A DNA stretch of 38,460 nt from positions 1-38,460 of the forward strand of contig CALYAB010000009.1 in assembly GCA_944393395.1 (NCBI GenBank), in the 5' to 3' direction. Position 1 is the first letter of the stretch; every line of letters begins with the position of its first letter. Origin of the DNA: an uncultured Clostridia bacterium. GTDB lineage: Bacteria; Bacillota; Clostridia; TANB77; CAG-508. Positions 1 to 8,615 of the stretch are shown here, one piece after another. The notes under the pieces are model-generated. The model was given only the letters and a program-made list of their open reading frames with translations. It had not been told where the DNA came from and ran no database searches. The translations under genes and the position numbers were made by a program.

Positions 1-43
1 TGTCCCTTTTGAACAAAAATTGTCCATTTTGGCACGTCCCCAA
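1..43. repeat. REP-like dispersed repeat, copy 1
   Basis: The first 43 bases closely match 5838-5881: both begin TGTCCCTTTT, contain a TGTCCA block and end GGCACGTCCCCAA. Shorter related pieces lie at 32723-32750 (reverse orientation) and 32818-32839. The element is richer in GC than its surroundings and is followed by a short ACCA-rich tract (about 41-56). Small palindromic repeats of this kind resemble REP sequences served by Y1/RAYT transposases, but no such gene is in the window. The repeat is seen directly; the REP assignment is inference. The element may begin left of base 1. Confidence 0.7.
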
Positions 44-122
44 CCAACCAACCGACCTGGTCCGTGTGTCTGCTCTGTCTTTTTTCTTTTATTACATTTA
101 TATTACATTTTAGTGATTTTTA

Positions 123-151
123 TTGTTATAAAAAAATATTATTGGTATAAT
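123..151 (+). promoter_or_regulatory. Promoter of the FIST gene
   Basis: TTGTTA (123-128) and TATAAT (146-151) are separated by 17 bases, a good sigma-A-type promoter. A second TATAAT lies at 157-162. The ribosome binding site GAAGGAGGAA follows just before the start codon at 186. Confidence 0.6.
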
Positions 152-185
152 TTGGGTATAATAAAATTACGAAGGAGGAATCGTT

Positions 186-1352
186 ATGTTAAAATCAAAT
201 GTAGCATGGAGCACAAATGAAGACAGTTATACACAAGGAAAAGAGGCTGCTAAAAAAGCGGTGGTAGATTTAATACAAACAAAAGTAGCATTTTTATATA
301 CATCAGTAGATTGTGATGTTAGCAAAGTATTAGAAGGGGCAAAAGAGGAGTTAGGAACAGCACCAATTATAGGATGTACATCAAGTGCAGGAATTATTGT
401 TCTAGATGGATTTATTTCATCAGATAATGGATTCACAGGAATTCTAGCATTAGGAGATCCTGATACAGAAGTTGGAGTTGCAAGTTCTGAAAGAGGAAAG
501 GATCCAAGGGAGACTGGAAGAAAAGTTGCTATGGAAGCAATGAAAAAAGCAGGAAGAACAGATGCACCAGCATACTTTTATATGGTTGCTTCACCAGCTG
601 AAGAAGAATTCTATATTAAAGGTATAGAAGATGTAATCGGAAGAGTTCCTGTATTTGGAGGAAGTGCAGCAGATAATACAGTTGAAGGTAAATGGAGTAT
701 TTACACAAATGACAAAATATTTGCTGATGGTGTTGCAGTAGCATTTTTCTATACAGATAAAGAAATGAAAAATGTATATACAGGAGAATATCATGAAACA
801 ACAAATTCTGGAGTTATTACAAAGATAAAAGGAAATAGAACATTAGTAGAAATTGATGGAACACCAGCATTAAAGAAATATGCTTCATGGACAGGTAATA
901 AAATGAAAGATTTAGAAGCAAACAATTTATTGGTTACAACAATAACAGCACCTCTAGGAGTAAAAGATAGATTAGGAGATTTAGTAGCTATTCGTCATCC
1001 TATGTATGGAAATGAAGATGGTTCTATGAATATAGGAGCGAACTTAGCAGTTAATACAGCAGTTATTCAAATGAAAGCTTCTGTTGACGAATTAATAGAT
1101 TCTACAGGAAAAACAATGAAAGAATTAAATAAAGAAATGAATGGAGATGTAGGAGCATATTTATTAGTTCATTGTGGAGGAAGAAGATTAGGAATCGGAG
1201 ATAGAATAGATGAAGTTGCAAAACAATTAAAGAAAGAAGCAAATGGAGTACCATTTATAACAATATTTACATTTGGTGAATATGGAGTAAAAGACCATGG
1301 TGCAAATACAACAGGAGGTTTAATGTTATCATTTACAGCGTTTGGTAAATGA
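186..1352 (+). CDS. FIST domain signal-transduction protein
   Basis: This 388-residue protein matches the FIST family (FIST_N followed by FIST_C). These are predicted small-ligand sensory proteins, and ligands such as amino acids have been proposed from gene neighbourhoods. FIST_N covers roughly residues 30-220, with the GCTSSAG block near residue 62 and the VFGGSAAD block near 160. FIST_C covers about 225-380 and ends in a Gly-rich TTGGLMLSF segment. No membrane segment or output domain is visible, so it is probably cytoplasmic. ATG 186 follows AGGAGG at good spacing. It lies upstream of an aldehyde dehydrogenase and a FucO-like reductase, suggesting it senses a metabolite for them. The TGA stop is followed in the same frame by 44 open codons reaching the next gene, which is unusual here. 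Family call is firm; ligand is unknown. Confidence 0.85.
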   Translation: MLKSNVAWSTNEDSYTQGKEAAKKAVVDLIQTKVAFLYTSVDCDVSKVLEGAKEELGTAPIIGCTSSAGIIVLDGFISSDNGFTGILALGDPDTEVGVASSERGKDPRETGRKVAMEAMKKAGRTDAPAYFYMVASPAEEEFYIKGIEDVIGRVPVFGGSAADNTVEGKWSIYTNDKIFADGVAVAFFYTDKEMKNVYTGEYHETTNSGVITKIKGNRTLVEIDGTPALKKYASWTGNKMKDLEANNLLVTTITAPLGVKDRLGDLVAIRHPMYGNEDGSMNIGANLAVNTAVIQMKASVDELIDSTGKTMKELNKEMNGDVGAYLLVHCGGRRLGIGDRIDEVAKQLKKEANGVPFITIFTFGEYGVKDHGANTTGGLMLSFTAFGK

Positions 1353-1484
1353 AGAGCAGGGGAAAAACCACAAGCCAAAGAAAATTATGAATGTACAGTT
1401 GAAAATTATACGACAAAAAACGGAGATTATGTAGAAGTAACCGTTTGTAAAAATAAAAATCTAAATAAAAAGGAGGAGCCTACA
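1353..1484 (+). other. Stop-free in-frame stretch between FIST stop and ALDH start
   Basis: These 132 bases stay open in the frame of both flanking genes and translate to a protein-like stretch including NGDYVEVTVCKN. They could be the lost tail of the FIST protein after a nonsense change, a remnant of a small domain, or chance. The last part carries the AAGGAGGAG ribosome binding site for the GTG start at 1485. No ATG with its own ribosome binding site is visible inside. Confidence 0.35.
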
Positions 1485-2918
1485 GTGAAAAATTTAATAG
1501 GGTATGAATGGAAAGAAGCTTCAAATGGAGCTAAAATAGAGGTTGTTAATCCTGCTACACAAGAATTAATTGATACAGTACCAAATGTTACAGATGAAGA
1601 TGTAGATGAAGCAGTAAAAGTAGCAATGGTAGAACAAAAGAAATGGGAAAAGGTATCAATTTATGAAAGAGCAGATATATTGTATAAATTTGTTGATTTA
1701 GTAGAAGAAAACAAAGAAAGGTTAGCTATTTTATTATCAAATGAAACAGGAAAACCAATAAAAGAAGCTAGGGGAGAAATAGCAAATGTAAGAATAGGAA
1801 CAAGAGGATTTATTGAAAGAGCAAAACATTTATATGGTGAAAGTATTCCAGCAGGTACAGAAGCTGGACAAGAAACAACAATGCAAATAACAAAAAGATA
1901 TCCAATAGGAGTTATTGCAGCAATTATACCTTTCAATTTTCCAAGTGATTTATTCTGCCAAAAAGTGCCACCAGCATTAATGATGGGAAATAGTATTATT
2001 GTAAAACCATCAAATTATAATCCATTAACATTAATTGAATATGTAAAATTAATGATTAAAGCAGGTGTGCCAGCAGGATGTATACAAATATTAACAGGTG
2101 ATGGGCCAACAGCAGGACAAGCTTTAGCAAGACATCCAGGAGTACATTTAGTATCATTAACAGGAGGAACAGCAGCTGGAATTCAAACAATGGGAACAGC
2201 ATCAAAAAATTTAACTCATGTTATGCTAGAATTAGGTGGAAATGATGCATTTATCTTCCTAGAAGATGGAGACATGGACTTAGCAGTAAAAGAAACAATA
2301 TGGGGAAGACTATATAATGGTGGACAAGTTTGTTGTGCAAGTAAAAGATTTTTAATCCATAATTCTAGAAAGCAAGAATTCATAGACAGAATGAAAGATG
2401 TTATTTCAAAATTAAAAGTAGGAGATCCAATGCAAGAAGATACAGATATGGGACCAATGATTAACATCAATGCAGCAAAAAGAATAGAAGAACAAGTAAA
2501 TCAAATGGTAGAAGAAGGAGCAACAGTAGTATGTGGAGGAAAAAGAGAAGATGCGTACTATTATCCAACAATTCTAGATAATGTAACAAAAGACATGGAA
2601 GTTGCAAAAGATATGGAAATCTTCGGACCAGTAATTTCAGTTATTGGATTTGATGATGTAGAAGAAGCAATTGAAATTGCAAACCAATCTTCATATGGAT
2701 TATGTGGTTGTGTTATTTCAAAAGATTATTCAAGAGCAATGAAAATAGCAGACAGATTAGAATGTGGAGGAGCAGTTGTAAATGGTGCAAGTTTCTATCG
2801 TTCATTTGAAATGCCATTTGGAGGATGGAAACATTCTGGAATAGGAAATGAAGGTGTTTTAACTACATTACAAGAAATGTCAAGAGTAAAAACAATAGTA
2901 TTGAAAAATATATTATAA
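1485..2918 (+). CDS. NAD(P)-dependent aldehyde dehydrogenase
   Basis: A full-length 477-residue aldehyde dehydrogenase that oxidises an aldehyde to the acid with NAD(P). Seen directly are the N-terminal VNPATQE motif, the IPFNFP nucleotide-site segment near residue 150, the general-base glutamate in LELGGNDAF (about 253) and the catalytic cysteine in GQVCCASKR (about 286; two adjacent Cys, the first at the usual position after GQV). The fold resembles the lactaldehyde, succinate-semialdehyde and glyceraldehyde-3-phosphate group, and substrate cannot be fixed from sequence. GTG 1485 is the start because AGGAGG sits eight bases upstream. With the FucO-like reductase downstream it suggests lactaldehyde or a similar small aldehyde is handled in both redox directions. 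Confidence 0.88.
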   Translation: MKNLIGYEWKEASNGAKIEVVNPATQELIDTVPNVTDEDVDEAVKVAMVEQKKWEKVSIYERADILYKFVDLVEENKERLAILLSNETGKPIKEARGEIANVRIGTRGFIERAKHLYGESIPAGTEAGQETTMQITKRYPIGVIAAIIPFNFPSDLFCQKVPPALMMGNSIIVKPSNYNPLTLIEYVKLMIKAGVPAGCIQILTGDGPTAGQALARHPGVHLVSLTGGTAAGIQTMGTASKNLTHVMLELGGNDAFIFLEDGDMDLAVKETIWGRLYNGGQVCCASKRFLIHNSRKQEFIDRMKDVISKLKVGDPMQEDTDMGPMININAAKRIEEQVNQMVEEGATVVCGGKREDAYYYPTILDNVTKDMEVAKDMEIFGPVISVIGFDDVEEAIEIANQSSYGLCGCVISKDYSRAMKIADRLECGGAVVNGASFYRSFEMPFGGWKHSGIGNEGVLTTLQEMSRVKTIVLKNIL

Positions 2919-2932
2919 GAAGTCTAACCTTG

Positions 2933-2965
2933 TTGAATAGGAAAAATCAAATTTTTCCTATTCAA
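2933..2965 (+). terminator. Perfect 15-bp hairpin after the ALDH gene
   Basis: Arms 2933-2947 and 2951-2965 are perfectly complementary around a three-base CAA loop. The U tract lies inside the 3' arm rather than after it, so termination is plausible but not canonical. It could also stabilise the mRNA end. Confidence 0.45.
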
Positions 2966-3052
2966 GGACAAAGGCGTTTTGCTAAGTGAGTCTTTGGAGT
3001 AATTGCAAAACACATGTATAAATGATTAATATAGATAAAGGTGATAGAAAAA

Positions 3053-3721
3053 ATGGATAAGAAAAAAAAGGTAATTATAATTTCAATATCTGCAGTTATA
3101 GCATTAATCATAATTGGAGTAACTATATATTTCATAACGAGAAATGTAACAGAATCTGCAAATGAAAATAAATTATTAAAAATGTATGAAAAGATGGCTC
3201 AAAATGAAACTTATACTATATCATTTAAATTAAATGACGATAATCAATATACAGTTTCAAGACAAGGAAATCAAGCTAATATAGACATATATGATGATGG
3301 GACACGTACAACAGACATAATAAAGGACGGAAACACATATTTGTTAGTGTATAGTACAAATAGATATTATACTTATAACAATAATGATTTACAACTTACT
3401 GAATTAATCAATGAAATAAATGATATAATACAAAGTCAAGAGCCAGAAAAAGGTGAAGAAGAAATAAATGGTAAAACATATGAATATTTAGAATATAAAA
3501 ATGTTTCATATTTCTTAATGAATCCAGATGAAACAGTAAGTGGAGGAAATACATCTCAAGAAGATGAGAATATAAACACAAGATTCTATTTTAAAGGTGA
3601 TAAATTAGAATATATAAAAACAATTATGCCAAATAAGACAGAACTATTAGAAGTAAATGTATCTTATGATGTAGATAATAGTTTGTTTGAAATACCAGAC
3701 AATTTTGAAGGTGAGCAATAA
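3053..3721 (+). CDS. Membrane-anchored extracytoplasmic protein of unknown function
   Basis: I do not recognise a named family. The 222-residue product starts with a lysine-rich tip and one hydrophobic segment (about residues 5-28), followed by a polar Asn/Glu-rich domain, so it is probably anchored in the membrane and exposed outside. No lipobox cysteine is present. The repeated short Thr/Tyr/Asn strands suggest a beta-rich, LolA/outer-lipoprotein-like fold, but this is only an impression. I chose ATG 3053 over the in-frame GTG 3041 because AAAGGTGA (3037-3044) is well placed for the ATG and overlaps the GTG. It sits between the aldehyde dehydrogenase and the alcohol dehydrogenase with no clear link to either. 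Confidence 0.7.
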   Translation: MDKKKKVIIISISAVIALIIIGVTIYFITRNVTESANENKLLKMYEKMAQNETYTISFKLNDDNQYTVSRQGNQANIDIYDDGTRTTDIIKDGNTYLLVYSTNRYYTYNNNDLQLTELINEINDIIQSQEPEKGEEEINGKTYEYLEYKNVSYFLMNPDETVSGGNTSQEDENINTRFYFKGDKLEYIKTIMPNKTELLEVNVSYDVDNSLFEIPDNFEGEQ

Positions 3722-3776
3722 TATTTTTATATATTTGTTTGATTATATTTAAAATAAACAAGGAGGATAAAATAAA

Positions 3777-4940
3777 ATGTCAATGAAATTTGTTTTAAAT
3801 GAAACATCATATTTTGGAAAAGGTGCAAGAGAAGAACTTGCAGGAGAAATTCAAAAAAGAGGATTTAAAAAAGTATTTTTAGTAAGTGATAAATCTTTAG
3901 TAGAAGCAGGAGTAACTGCTAAAGTAGAAAAAGTATTAAATAAGGCAAATATACCATATGATTTATATGATGAAATCAAGCCAAACCCAACAATTAAAAA
4001 TGTGACAGATGGTGTTAAAGCTTGTAAAAATTCAGGTGCAGATTTAATTGTAGCTGTAGGTGGAGGTTCAAGTATTGATACAGCAAAAGGAATATCAATA
4101 GTTATGACAAATCCTGATAGAGCAGATATTAAATCATTAAATGGAGCATCAAACACAGTTAATAGAGGAATGCCAATTATAGCACTTCCAACAACAGCAG
4201 GAACTGCAGCAGAAGTAACAATAAACTATGTTATTACAGATGAAGAAGCAGAAATAAAAATGGTATGTGTGGATCCAAATGACATTCCAATACTAGCAAT
4301 TATTGATTCAGAACTAATGGCATCAATGCCAAAAAGTTTAGCAGCAGCAACAGGTATGGATGCATTAACACATGCAGTTGAAGGATATATAACAAAAGCA
4401 CATAATGAAATGTCAGATATGTTTCATATGAAGGCTATAAAAATGATATTCAAATATTTACCAGCAGCAGTAAATGAAAAAGATGAAGAAGCTGTTGAAA
4501 TGATGGGAATGGCACAATATATAGCAGGAATGGGATTTTCAAACGTAGGACTTGGAATTGTTCATTCAATGGCTCATCAACTAGGAGCTGTATATGATAC
4601 ACCACATGGTATTGCAAATGCTATGTTGTTACCAACAGTTATGAGATTTAATGGAGAAGATCCAGCAACAGCACAAAGATTTAGAGAAATATTAATGAAT
4701 ATTGGAAGACCTGATGCAGAACATTTAAATGACCAAGATGTTATTAACACATTTGTATGGATGATTTCAGAATTAAGTAAAGCAGTAGGAATTAATACAA
4801 AGATTACAGATTATGGAGCAAAAGAAGAAGATTTTGAAATGCTTGCTGAAAAAGCTATGAATGACCCATGTAAACCAGGAAATCCAAGAGAGGTTACAAA
4901 AGAAGAGTTTATAGAATTATATAGAAGAGCAGCAGAATAG
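3777..4940 (+). CDS. fucO: Iron-containing alcohol dehydrogenase, lactaldehyde reductase (FucO) type
   Basis: The 387-residue protein aligns almost without gaps to what I recall of E. coli FucO, which reduces L-lactaldehyde to 1,2-propanediol with NADH. Shared blocks are GGGSSIDTAKG for nucleotide binding, TTAGTAAEVTINYVITDEE, ATGMDALTHAVEGYI, MGFSNVGLGIVHSMAH and DTPHG. The metal ligands Asp about 196, His about 200, His about 263 and His about 277 are all present. AGGAGG stands before ATG 3777; a second ATG at 3783 is possible. With the aldehyde dehydrogenase upstream it forms a plausible aldehyde disposal or 1,2-propanediol pair, although no fucose or rhamnose catabolic genes are nearby. 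The class III iron-ADH call is firm; the natural substrate is inferred. Confidence 0.88.
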   Translation: MSMKFVLNETSYFGKGAREELAGEIQKRGFKKVFLVSDKSLVEAGVTAKVEKVLNKANIPYDLYDEIKPNPTIKNVTDGVKACKNSGADLIVAVGGGSSIDTAKGISIVMTNPDRADIKSLNGASNTVNRGMPIIALPTTAGTAAEVTINYVITDEEAEIKMVCVDPNDIPILAIIDSELMASMPKSLAAATGMDALTHAVEGYITKAHNEMSDMFHMKAIKMIFKYLPAAVNEKDEEAVEMMGMAQYIAGMGFSNVGLGIVHSMAHQLGAVYDTPHGIANAMLLPTVMRFNGEDPATAQRFREILMNIGRPDAEHLNDQDVINTFVWMISELSKAVGINTKITDYGAKEEDFEMLAEKAMNDPCKPGNPREVTKEEFIELYRRAAE

Positions 4941-4959
4941 AATAAATTATTAAATAAAG

Positions 4960-4989
4960 AACCACCGCCCTTAATTCAGAGCGGTGGTT
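4960..4989. terminator. GC-rich hairpin shared by convergent genes
   Basis: AACCACCGC (4960-4968) pairs with GCGGTGGTT (4981-4989). On the minus strand the hairpin is followed by a T-rich stretch, so it best serves the small minus-strand ORF, whose stop codon it contains. It may also end the fucO transcript. Confidence 0.55.
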
Positions 4990-5183
4990 AGTTGTGGATT
5001 GTAATTTTTTATTCTTCGTGGAGTAGGATTATCCCAAATCTTTCCACCATTTTCTATTATTGTTTTAACTACAAATGGTAGAAACCGATCTACACAACTA
5101 GGTGGAATTGTAATTTCGGTGACGATAGTTCCAGTACTGAATCTGCCACCGAGTGTTTGATGATGTTTACAGTAGTTGCACAT
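4971..5183 (-). CDS. Small cysteine-containing protein of unknown function (70 aa)
   Basis: A 70-residue ORF beginning MCNYCKHHQ, with an N-terminal CxxC and adjacent histidines that could bind zinc, and one later cysteine. ATG at 5183 has a strong AAAGGAGGAA site about eight bases upstream, which is the main reason for accepting it; longer in-frame starts lack this. Base composition differs from the neighbours: it uses GGC, GTC, ACC, CTC, CTG and one CGG, which native genes here avoid. That points to a recently acquired gene. I recognise no family. The stop lies inside the terminator hairpin. Confidence 0.5.
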   Translation of the reverse strand: MCNYCKHHQTLGGRFSTGTIVTEITIPPSCVDRFLPFVVKTIIENGGKIWDNPTPRRIKNYNPQLTTALN

Positions 5184-5320
5184 ATGCAAATTCCTCCTTT
5201 TACTTTGGTCAATGCCAATAATTACAATATATATTATATCACCAAATAGAAATAATTGCAAATATTATGGTAACTTAAGAAATAATAAGGTGATTTCATA
5301 TAAATATTTATAAAAAACAC

Positions 5321-5670
5321 TTGTAAAATCTAAAAAAATGTGTAATAATATTAACATAATAGAAAAAGACAATAAAAAAGAGGAGTACGTTTGCACATAT
5401 TTATAGAGAATAGAAGTCACAGGCTGGAAGCTTCTTAAACAATGGTAAACTGAAGGTAGCTTTTTTGTTGATATTCTGAACTAATAGTAAGAATATCCGT
5501 TTTAGCAACGTTAAAAGCTTTAATGAGATATATAATTGATTTGTTTCAATTCAAAAGATGTAATCTTATCAAAATAGAAAGTGAAAAATAACAGAAAACA
5601 AATTATTATATAATTAAGGTGGTACCGTGAATATAATTCGCCCTTATGTTTTATGCATAAGGGTTTTTTT
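5321..5670 (+). promoter_or_regulatory. T-box leader for valS, specifier GUA (Val), with promoter and terminator
   Basis: A complete T-box riboswitch that senses uncharged tRNA-Val. A promoter is likely at TTGTAA (5321-5326) and TAATAA (5343-5348). In stem I the AGTA strand of the loop-E motif is at 5384-5387 and its GAA partner at 5452-5454, joined by a GTTT/AAAC helix (5389-5392 with 5447-5450). One base later the specifier GTA occupies 5456-5458, a valine codon. The T-box sequence AAGGTGGTACCGTG lies at 5616-5629. The terminator is CCCTTATG/CATAAGGG (5641-5648, 5656-5663) followed by seven T. Uncharged tRNA-Val should favour the antiterminator and allow valS transcription. The specifier geometry matches the tyrosine T-box at the right end of the window. 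Confidence 0.92.
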
Positions 5671-5680
5671 GATGAATAGT

Positions 5681-5799
5681 AAACCCTATGAAACTTTAAG
5701 TTACGCAAATCAAAGTGAAAATAAATATTTTATATTTTATTTTCAAAAGAAAATCAAGTTTTCCTATTTATCAGAAAACAACGTTGCACAGAAAATTGT
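5681..5799. repeat. MITE-like repeat, copy A
   Basis: A 68-base core (5685-5752) is identical except for one base to 27808-27875. Weaker similarity extends to a TGCACAGAAA block beyond the core in both copies. The core contains an AT-rich self-complementary segment beginning GAAAATAAA and ending TTTATTTTC-like. Both copies begin directly after the T run of a transcription terminator. Copy A has degenerate ends, whereas copy B has perfect 14-bp inverted ends. It lies between the T-box terminator and the valS start. Confidence 0.7.
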
Positions 5800-5837
5800 A
5801 AAATTTATAAAAAATTAAAACTGAACAAGATTAAGGT

Positions 5838-5881
5838 CTGTCCCTTTTGGACAAAAAATGTCCAATTTGGCACGTCCCCAA
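5838..5881. repeat. REP-like dispersed repeat, copy 2
   Basis: This matches positions 1-43 closely, with the same TGTCCCTTTT start and GGCACGTCCCC end. It contains a small palindrome in which TTGGAC and GTCCAA can pair. It ends about 12 bases before the valS ribosome binding site, so it lies in the valS mRNA leader. Confidence 0.72.
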
Positions 5882-5907
5882 AGGTTCAAAAAAGGAGGAT
5901 GATGATT

Positions 5908-8565
5908 ATGCAGAATAAGTATAATCCAAAAGATTTTGAAGAAAAATTATATCAAGAATGGGAGGAGAAAGAGTATTTTAAACCAAACATGGATAAAACT
6001 AAAGAGAGTTTTTGTATTATGATGCCACCACCAAATGTAACAGGAAAATTACACATGGGGCATGCTTTAGATAATACTATTCAAGATATTTTAATTCGTT
6101 TTAAAAGAATGCAAGGATTTAATACACTTTGGCTTCCTGGAACAGACCATTCTGCTATTTCTACAGAAATGAAGGTTGTTGAGAAACTAAGAAATGAGGG
6201 GAAAACAAAACAAGAGTTAGGTAGAGAAAAATTTTTAGAAGAAGCGTGGGAATGGACAAGGATATATGGTGGAACGATTGAAATGCAACAAAAGAAACTA
6301 GGTTGTTCTTGTGATTGGGATAGAAAACGTTTTACAATGGATGAAGGATTGTCAGATGCTGTTTTAGAACAATTTGTTGATTTATATAATAAAGGACTAA
6401 TTTATAAAGGAAAAAGAATGATAAACTACTGTCCAAGTTGTAAGACTTCAATATCTGATGCAGAAGTAGAATATAAAGAAGAAGCATCTCATTTATGGCA
6501 TATACGTTATCAAATTAAAGGGGAGAAAGACAGATATATTATTGTTGCAACTACAAGACCTGAAACTATGTTAGGAGATACAGCAGTTGCAGTTCATCCA
6601 GATGATGAAAGATATAAAGACTTAGTTGGAAAAACTTGTATTCTACCAATTATGAATAAAGAAATCCCAATTATTGCAGATGAATTTGTTGAAAAAGAAT
6701 TTGGAACAGGTTGTGTTAAAATCACACCAGCACATGATATGAACGATTATCAAGCAGGTTTAAGACATAACTTAGAAATTGTAGAAGTATTTGACGAAGA
6801 TTACAAAATGGGAGATTTAGTTCCAGAATATAAAGGAATGGATTTATTAGAAGCTAGAAAAGCAATTGTTAAAAAGCTTGAAGAAATTGGAGCTTTAGTA
6901 AAAACAGAGGACTATACCCATAATGTAGCAAAATGCGAAAGATGTAAAACAACCATAGAGCCTAAAATCTCTGAGCAATGGTTTGTATCTATGAAAGATT
7001 TAGCAAAAAGAGCAGCAGATTCAATAAGGAATAACGAAGCAAAATTTATTCCTAAGAAATATGAAAAACAATATTTTAATTGGTTAGATAATATACAAGA
7101 TTGGTGTATTTCAAGACAATTATGGTGGGGACATCAAATACCAGCATATTATTGTGAAGAATGTGGACATATTAATGTTGCTAAAACACTACCTGAAAAA
7201 TGTGAAAAATGTGGTTGTACAAAATTACATCAAGATGAAGATACACTAGATACATGGTTTAGCTCAGCATTATGGCCATTTTCAACATTAGGTTGGCCAG
7301 ACACTACAAAAGAAGATTATAAAACTTTTTATCCAACTAGTGTATTAGTAACAGGATTTGATATTATTACTTTCTGGGTATCTAGAATGATGTCACAAGG
7401 ACTAGAGTTTACTGGTCAAGCACCGTTTAAAGATATATTAATCCATGGAATGGTACGTGATAGTCAGGGAAGAAAAATGTCTAAAACATTAGGAAATGGT
7501 ATAGATCCAATTGAAATAATTGATGAATATGGAGCAGATAGCTTAAGGTTTGCTGTTATATCAGGAACTACAATGGGAAATGATATTAGATATATGCCAG
7601 AAAAACTAGAACAGGCATCAAATTTTGCAAATAAGATATGGAATGCAGCAAAATTTATTATAAACGCATTAGCAGATGAAGAAAAAGTAAGAAATTTCTG
7701 CTATGAAGTATATGAAAAAAATAAATCATATAATCCGGATTTACTTAAAATAGAAGACAAGTGGATATTAAATAAATTTGATAAATTAGTGTCAGACGTA
7801 ACAAGAAATATGGAAAATTATGATTTAGGCGTTGCATTAGATAAAATATATAATTTTATTTGGAATGAATTTTGTGATTGGTATATCGAAATGGTTAAAC
7901 CACGTATATATAGTGATGACGAAAATACAAAAGTTGCTGTAAGTGATATATTAAATCATGTATTTGGGTCTTGTTTGAAGCTACTACATCCATTTATGCC
8001 ATTTGTAACAGCAGAAATTTATCAAAATTTAATTTGTTTTGGAACAAAAGATCTTATTATAGCAAAATGGCCAACTATAAGAAAGAACTTTGTTTTTGAC
8101 AAAGAAGAAGCAATAGTAGAAAAAGTAAAAGAAATCATTGTAGAGATTAGAAATGTTAGAAATACCAAAAATATACATCCAAGTAAAAAATCTAAATTAA
8201 TTATTGTAAGTAAAGAATATGAAGAAGAGCTAAAAGAAGTAGAAGACATTTTATTAAAACTTGGATTTGCAACTGAAGTAAAAATACAAAATGATTATGA
8301 AGATATTCCAAAAGATGCAATAAAAATTATTGCAGAAGGAATAGAAGTATTTATTCCATTGGAAGGGTTAGTAGATATGGAACAAGAAAGAAAAAGGCTA
8401 GAAGAAGAAAAGAAAAAATTAGAAGGTGAAGTTGCAAGATGCGAAAAAATGTTATCAAATCCAGGATTTATGAATAAAGCTCCTCAAAGTAAAATTGATG
8501 AAGAAAAAGCAAAATTAGAAAAATATAAAGATATGTTAGCAAAAGTTGAAGAGTCTTTGAAGTAA
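5908..8565 (+). CDS. valS: Valyl-tRNA synthetase
   Basis: An 885-residue class Ia synthetase that charges tRNA-Val and edits mischarged threonine. The HIGH motif appears as HMGH (residues 49-52) after PPPNVTGKL, and KMSKT at about 523-527. The editing domain with TTRPETMLGDTAVAVHP is near residue 212. Two cysteine pairs (CEECG and CEKCG, about residues 420-445) form a zinc-ribbon-like insert, and the last 70 residues are a charged coiled coil as usual in ValRS. Three in-frame ATGs occur at 5899, 5902 and 5908; AGGAGG (5893-5898) abuts the first two, so 5908 is the likely start. It is controlled by the valine T-box upstream, separated by about 240 bases occupied mainly by two dispersed repeats. 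Confidence 0.97.
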   Translation: MQNKYNPKDFEEKLYQEWEEKEYFKPNMDKTKESFCIMMPPPNVTGKLHMGHALDNTIQDILIRFKRMQGFNTLWLPGTDHSAISTEMKVVEKLRNEGKTKQELGREKFLEEAWEWTRIYGGTIEMQQKKLGCSCDWDRKRFTMDEGLSDAVLEQFVDLYNKGLIYKGKRMINYCPSCKTSISDAEVEYKEEASHLWHIRYQIKGEKDRYIIVATTRPETMLGDTAVAVHPDDERYKDLVGKTCILPIMNKEIPIIADEFVEKEFGTGCVKITPAHDMNDYQAGLRHNLEIVEVFDEDYKMGDLVPEYKGMDLLEARKAIVKKLEEIGALVKTEDYTHNVAKCERCKTTIEPKISEQWFVSMKDLAKRAADSIRNNEAKFIPKKYEKQYFNWLDNIQDWCISRQLWWGHQIPAYYCEECGHINVAKTLPEKCEKCGCTKLHQDEDTLDTWFSSALWPFSTLGWPDTTKEDYKTFYPTSVLVTGFDIITFWVSRMMSQGLEFTGQAPFKDILIHGMVRDSQGRKMSKTLGNGIDPIEIIDEYGADSLRFAVISGTTMGNDIRYMPEKLEQASNFANKIWNAAKFIINALADEEKVRNFCYEVYEKNKSYNPDLLKIEDKWILNKFDKLVSDVTRNMENYDLGVALDKIYNFIWNEFCDWYIEMVKPRIYSDDENTKVAVSDILNHVFGSCLKLLHPFMPFVTAEIYQNLICFGTKDLIIAKWPTIRKNFVFDKEEAIVEKVKEIIVEIRNVRNTKNIHPSKKSKLIIVSKEYEEELKEVEDILLKLGFATEVKIQNDYEDIPKDAIKIIAEGIEVFIPLEGLVDMEQERKRLEEEKKKLEGEVARCEKMLSNPGFMNKAPQSKIDEEKAKLEKYKDMLAKVEESLK

Positions 8566-8615
8566 TTTTAATAGGATTTTCTAAATACCAATAAAATAGA
8601 TATTTTATTTAAGTT

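Noticed and set aside
20..220. 66-residue ORF at the left edge
   Set aside because: It runs through a repeat and a promoter, has no ribosome binding site and overlaps the FIST start.
1350..1352. Selenocysteine or Trp at the FIST TGA
   Set aside because: TGA is a normal stop elsewhere (for example at 27461-27463), TGG encodes Trp, and I see no convincing SECIS-type hairpin just downstream.
5627..5818. 63-residue ORF after the T-box
   Set aside because: It lies within the T-box terminator and the MITE-like copy and has no ribosome binding site.
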